Assembly: GCA_946699065.1 (NCBI GenBank)
Contig: CAMPDV010000083.1
Span: forward strand, 62,001-126,000
Source of the DNA: Loxodes magnus
Taxonomy: Eukaryota > Ciliophora > Karyorelictea > Loxodida > Loxodidae
Length of the DNA stretch: 64,000 nt
Direction: 5' to 3'
Shown in pieces: positions 61,543 through 64,000 of the stretch. Numbering within the stretch: position 1 is the first letter of the stretch; every line of letters starts with the position of its first letter. The translations under genes and the position numbers were made by a program. The notes under the pieces were generated by a model. It saw nothing but the letters and a program-made list of their open reading frames with translations, searched no databases and was not told where the DNA came from.

Positions 61543-62790
61543 ATTAAATTTTAAAGGAAATATATCTTTATTTAGATTATTTCAACAAAGATACAGAACA
61601 ATATAAAAAATCAGAACATTACAATTATAATTATAATGAAGCAATGAGCAAGTATTAGAGGGAAGCTAATAAAAATGATAAACAAGAAATACTTCAAATT
61701 TAATATTTTAAACTTTCTATACTTTAAATTCTTAGTAATTTTAGTAATTATGCATAAAGTTACGAAATGTTAAGATCTTTAAAATATTTGAAGGTCATAT
61801 AGTATTTGTTTAGTCAATCTGCGACTAATAATAAATTTTTAATGCTTCAGAAATATGTTAAACATATTTTTAATCCCTGTATTTTTAGTAATTTTCTATA
61901 GCACTTTAGTTTGAAAAAGATCTTGAATTGTAAAGAAATTCCTATATAAACATAAACTATGAAAGACAACTTTTAAATATCAACTCGTTGTTAAGGTATA
62001 GATTCTTCACAAAGGTTTCAAAATCATTTTTTATATAAGTCTTTTCTAAAATATGAGGTTCAATTTTCAGAACAATTAACTTGCACAATGTTAAAGTTTT
62101 AGATTCGTATAGATAATAATAACAAATGTTTATTAATATCATTTATTTATAAATATTATTTCTTATTCTCCATTTGTGGGTATTTCACATACTTTTGGCT
62201 AGTTTAACTTCGTTCTTTTACTTTTAAAAATAATAATTTAATTTTAAACTTCTATGATAGCACTTATTCCCTTTATATATTATACGTAGTATTTTCAATA
62301 CTGTTATCATATAATCTACATTTTAGATAAATGTCTAGTCATTGCTTATTTAGTTATCCTTTTATAAAAATAACTTCAGCCTTGTTTTATACACTATTCA
62401 AACTTTTATTGTCGTTATAACTTTAAAAATTTGATCTCAAACTACTTCTGTATCAATAGATTAATTTGAGATTACTTTTTTAATAATTTGCATTCAATTA
62501 AATGGCTACTATGAGCAAGCTGCTTTTATTGCAGAGATAAAATTTGTTGCTCATTAGTATTTTCAACTTCAGAGCAGAAATTTTATAGTTTCGAAAGCAA
62601 AATATGAAGATATTCTAATCCTTGTAAGTATTTAAAAGAAAGTTCTGGAATTTAGATTAAAATTTAAGAATAAGGAAATAATTTCTAGAATGGTTTTTTA
62701 GCAGCTAGTATTATAATGTCTCTCTTTAATTAAAATATTAAAATAAAAGCTTCTAATTTGAATCGATATTTCATCTTATTTAAGTTTACT
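61543..62790 (+). CDS. Unknown protein with TPR/helical-repeat character
   Basis: A convincing coding frame begins by about 61543: LKEIYLYLDYFNKDTEQYKK, NEAMSKYQREANKNDKQEI, SYEMLRSLKYLKVIQYL, YVKHIFNPCIFSNFLQHF, then FSEQLTCTMLKFQIRIDNN, and after 62380 ALFYTLFKLLLSLQLQKFD. Near 62490 the reading moves to another frame (NGYYEQAAFIAEIKFVAHQY, SKAKYEDILILVSIQKKVLE, SRMVFQQLVLQCLSLIKIL) and ends near 62760. Paired helices with the pattern YYEQAAFIAEIKF are typical of TPR or related scaffolds of protein complexes, but the family is not identified. No obvious ATG was fixed for the start. The frame change could be a short intron or a mutation. The minus-strand ORF at 61957-62142 is a shadow. Confidence 0.55.
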
Positions 62791-63375
62791 AATGCTATGC
62801 CTCTTTTCTCATCTTGCTTCTTCCCTCCTTTTTCTCTTCACATATATTTCTACAAATTGAATTTTTTGTTCTTTCTCTGCCTCATATTATCCCTATCTAC
62901 TTTTTTCCAAATATTTACCGCCTTTTCTTAGTAAAATCCTGTTAAAATTTAAATTTATAGATCTATTCTGATTAATATTAAGGATAAATTATTAGCTCTA
63001 GTATTTAGTTATAAGTTATTAATGTTTCCAAGTTTTTTTAGGAAATTAAAAGGAAAGATGGCTAAGTAGATTCTAATAGTAGACAAAGACACTATTGGCA
63101 CTTTTAACTATTAATGCTATTTAAACTTAACTGTTTTTCTTGAAACATATTATGGGTTTTAGTTTCTGCAAACTCTTCAACAAAATAAAAAATAAAGTAT
63201 CGTAGTTATTTTTATTTAAAATAGGTTATTTTTCATTCGTAATAAAAAAGGATTTAAATGCTAAAACTAAATTTTTAAACTATCTGTTCATAACATTGTT
63301 TCACAAATTTACTAGATAACACCAGCTTTAGTAATATTACTCGATATGAAATATCGAAAATAAAAGATTGTTATA
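62791..63375. other. AT-rich spacer
   Basis: No gene recognised. A pyrimidine-rich patch lies at 62810-62870. Confidence 0.35.
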
Positions 63376-63396
63376 TATATATATATATATATATAG
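63373..63396. repeat. (TA)n microsatellite, tail of the adjoining element
   Basis: About twelve TA units directly after the 3' end motif AGTTTACTAT of the minus-strand ORF1-only element. Confidence 0.9.
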
Positions 63397-64000
63397 TAAA
63401 CTAAAAGTCAAAAAAAGTTTGCGTTCCCTGGAATCTAAACCAGGTTCTCGCTGCCAGTTTTTTAACGTGGTGGAAACCACGACCAAGTTTTTTAAGTGGG
63501 AGGTAACCACTATGATAATCTTCTTGTTCCGTTGGAAATCTTCTTCTTGAATACTCCTTATGGAGTTACGTATAGTCTTGTAAGTTATCTTCACGTCTTT
63601 TGATCTTCCTTTCTCTTTAGTTACTTAAAGCTTTGGCAAGTCTTCAGTAAATGGTTATTTGAGTGGCAGAACCAGCATCTTCTATATTTGGTGATTTAAG
63701 GCTTGAATTCTGGATATAAGTGGCTCTCTATCTTTTCTATTCTAGCTATTAGATTCTATTCTTATTTCAATTCTTATTAATTCTATTAGTTCTATGTTTT
63801 TTATTCTTATTCAATGTCCATTCTGTCAACTTTGTTAGATCTAGATTAGGATTATAGTCAGAGTTGTTCTTTAGTCACTACTTGACTTTGTATCAGTTGA
63901 TTCCTTAAACAGTTTGTTTCCTAATTAAGTTCTTCGATTGTATTTAGGAGTTCCCTTATCTTTTCCGCGAGATTAAATATTACCTCATCCTGCTTTTAGA
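63397..64000 (-). mobile_element. ORF1-only retroelement, CCHC and Trp-repeat part (window-truncated)
   Basis: Minus-strand copy of the family seen at 34258. From the right edge it reads a charged helical region, then the zinc knuckle CWFCHSNNHLLKTC (C-x2-C-x4-H-x4-C, 63636-63677), a basic linker and, in a different frame, the Trp repeat WLPPTQKTWSWFPPRQKT (63520-63440), which aligns with WQPSTQKKWSRYPSESKK of the 34258 copy. The 3' end reads TTGACTTTTAGTTTACTAT followed by (TA)n. The N-terminus lies outside the window. The frame change between knuckle and Trp repeat suggests a decayed copy. The small hairpins seen on the plus strand here come from the repeated coding unit. Confidence 0.75.

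Noticed and set aside
63428-63512. Three consecutive hairpins (CCTGG...CCAGG, CGTGGT...ACCACG, AGTGG...CCACT) suggesting a structured RNA
   Set aside because: They lie in the Trp-repeat coding part of the ORF1-only element. The repeated unit and its homologue at 34950 explain them, and the homologue lacks the pairing.

Overview
This is very AT-rich eukaryotic nuclear DNA with an altered genetic code. In open frames with recognisable domains, TAA and TAG fall where glutamine is conserved (the GVLQG motif of one reverse transcriptase, the KQG of the other). TGA falls where tryptophan is conserved (NWRPI and NWLPFEYY in the reverse transcriptase). TGA also appears to end some genes. All three standard stops being readable as sense points to a ciliate, most likely a karyorelict (Loxodes-like) or a heterotrich with the Condylostoma-type code; the species cannot be settled from the sequence. 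ORFs called with the standard code are nearly all fragments or shadows, so I re-read both strands with TAR=Gln and TGA=Trp. Because few codons can stop a frame, an open frame alone is weak evidence, and I relied on motifs, protein-like composition and similarity between copies.

Layout. 1-870 (-): end of a LINE (family B). 1678-2520 (+): unknown gene with a likely 43-nt intron. 3222-9016 (+): a long LINE (family A) with endonuclease and reverse transcriptase. 9588-12490: two ORF1-type (coiled coil/CCHC) retroelement copies and a minus-strand coding remnant. 14270-15835 (-): ORF1-like frame. 15905-16310: candidate structured RNA, overlapping the 5' part of an ORF ending at 16981. 17433-18610 (+): unknown gene. 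22014-22085: tRNA-Glu(UUC). 23890-29175 (-): LINE family B with ORF1 (CCHC) and ORF2. 29381-30436 (+): a RING, coiled-coil, ubiquitin-like gene, followed by a ladder of GTAAG motifs and a 32-bp minisatellite. 31-39 kb: homopolymer-rich DNA with an ORF1-only retroelement at 34258 and a 0.22-kb duplication. 40.4-43.4 kb (-): a NACHT NTPase gene. 44.64-61.10 kb: a 16.5-kb palindromic unit with about 3.75-kb inverted arms that carry the same ORFs, unique genes in the centre, and a nuclear LSU rRNA fragment. 61.5-62.8 kb (+): unknown helical-repeat-like gene. 63.4-64 kb (-): another ORF1-only retroelement.

How it fits together. The window is a mosaic of a few host genes (tRNA-Glu, RING-UBL, NACHT, several unknowns) separated by LINEs, ORF1-only retroelements and one large candidate DNA transposon or inverted duplication. 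Several genes change frame once. In four cases the break can be bridged by a 13-43 nt GT...AG segment, so very short introns are an alternative to decay. Boundaries given without a visible start or stop are approximate.
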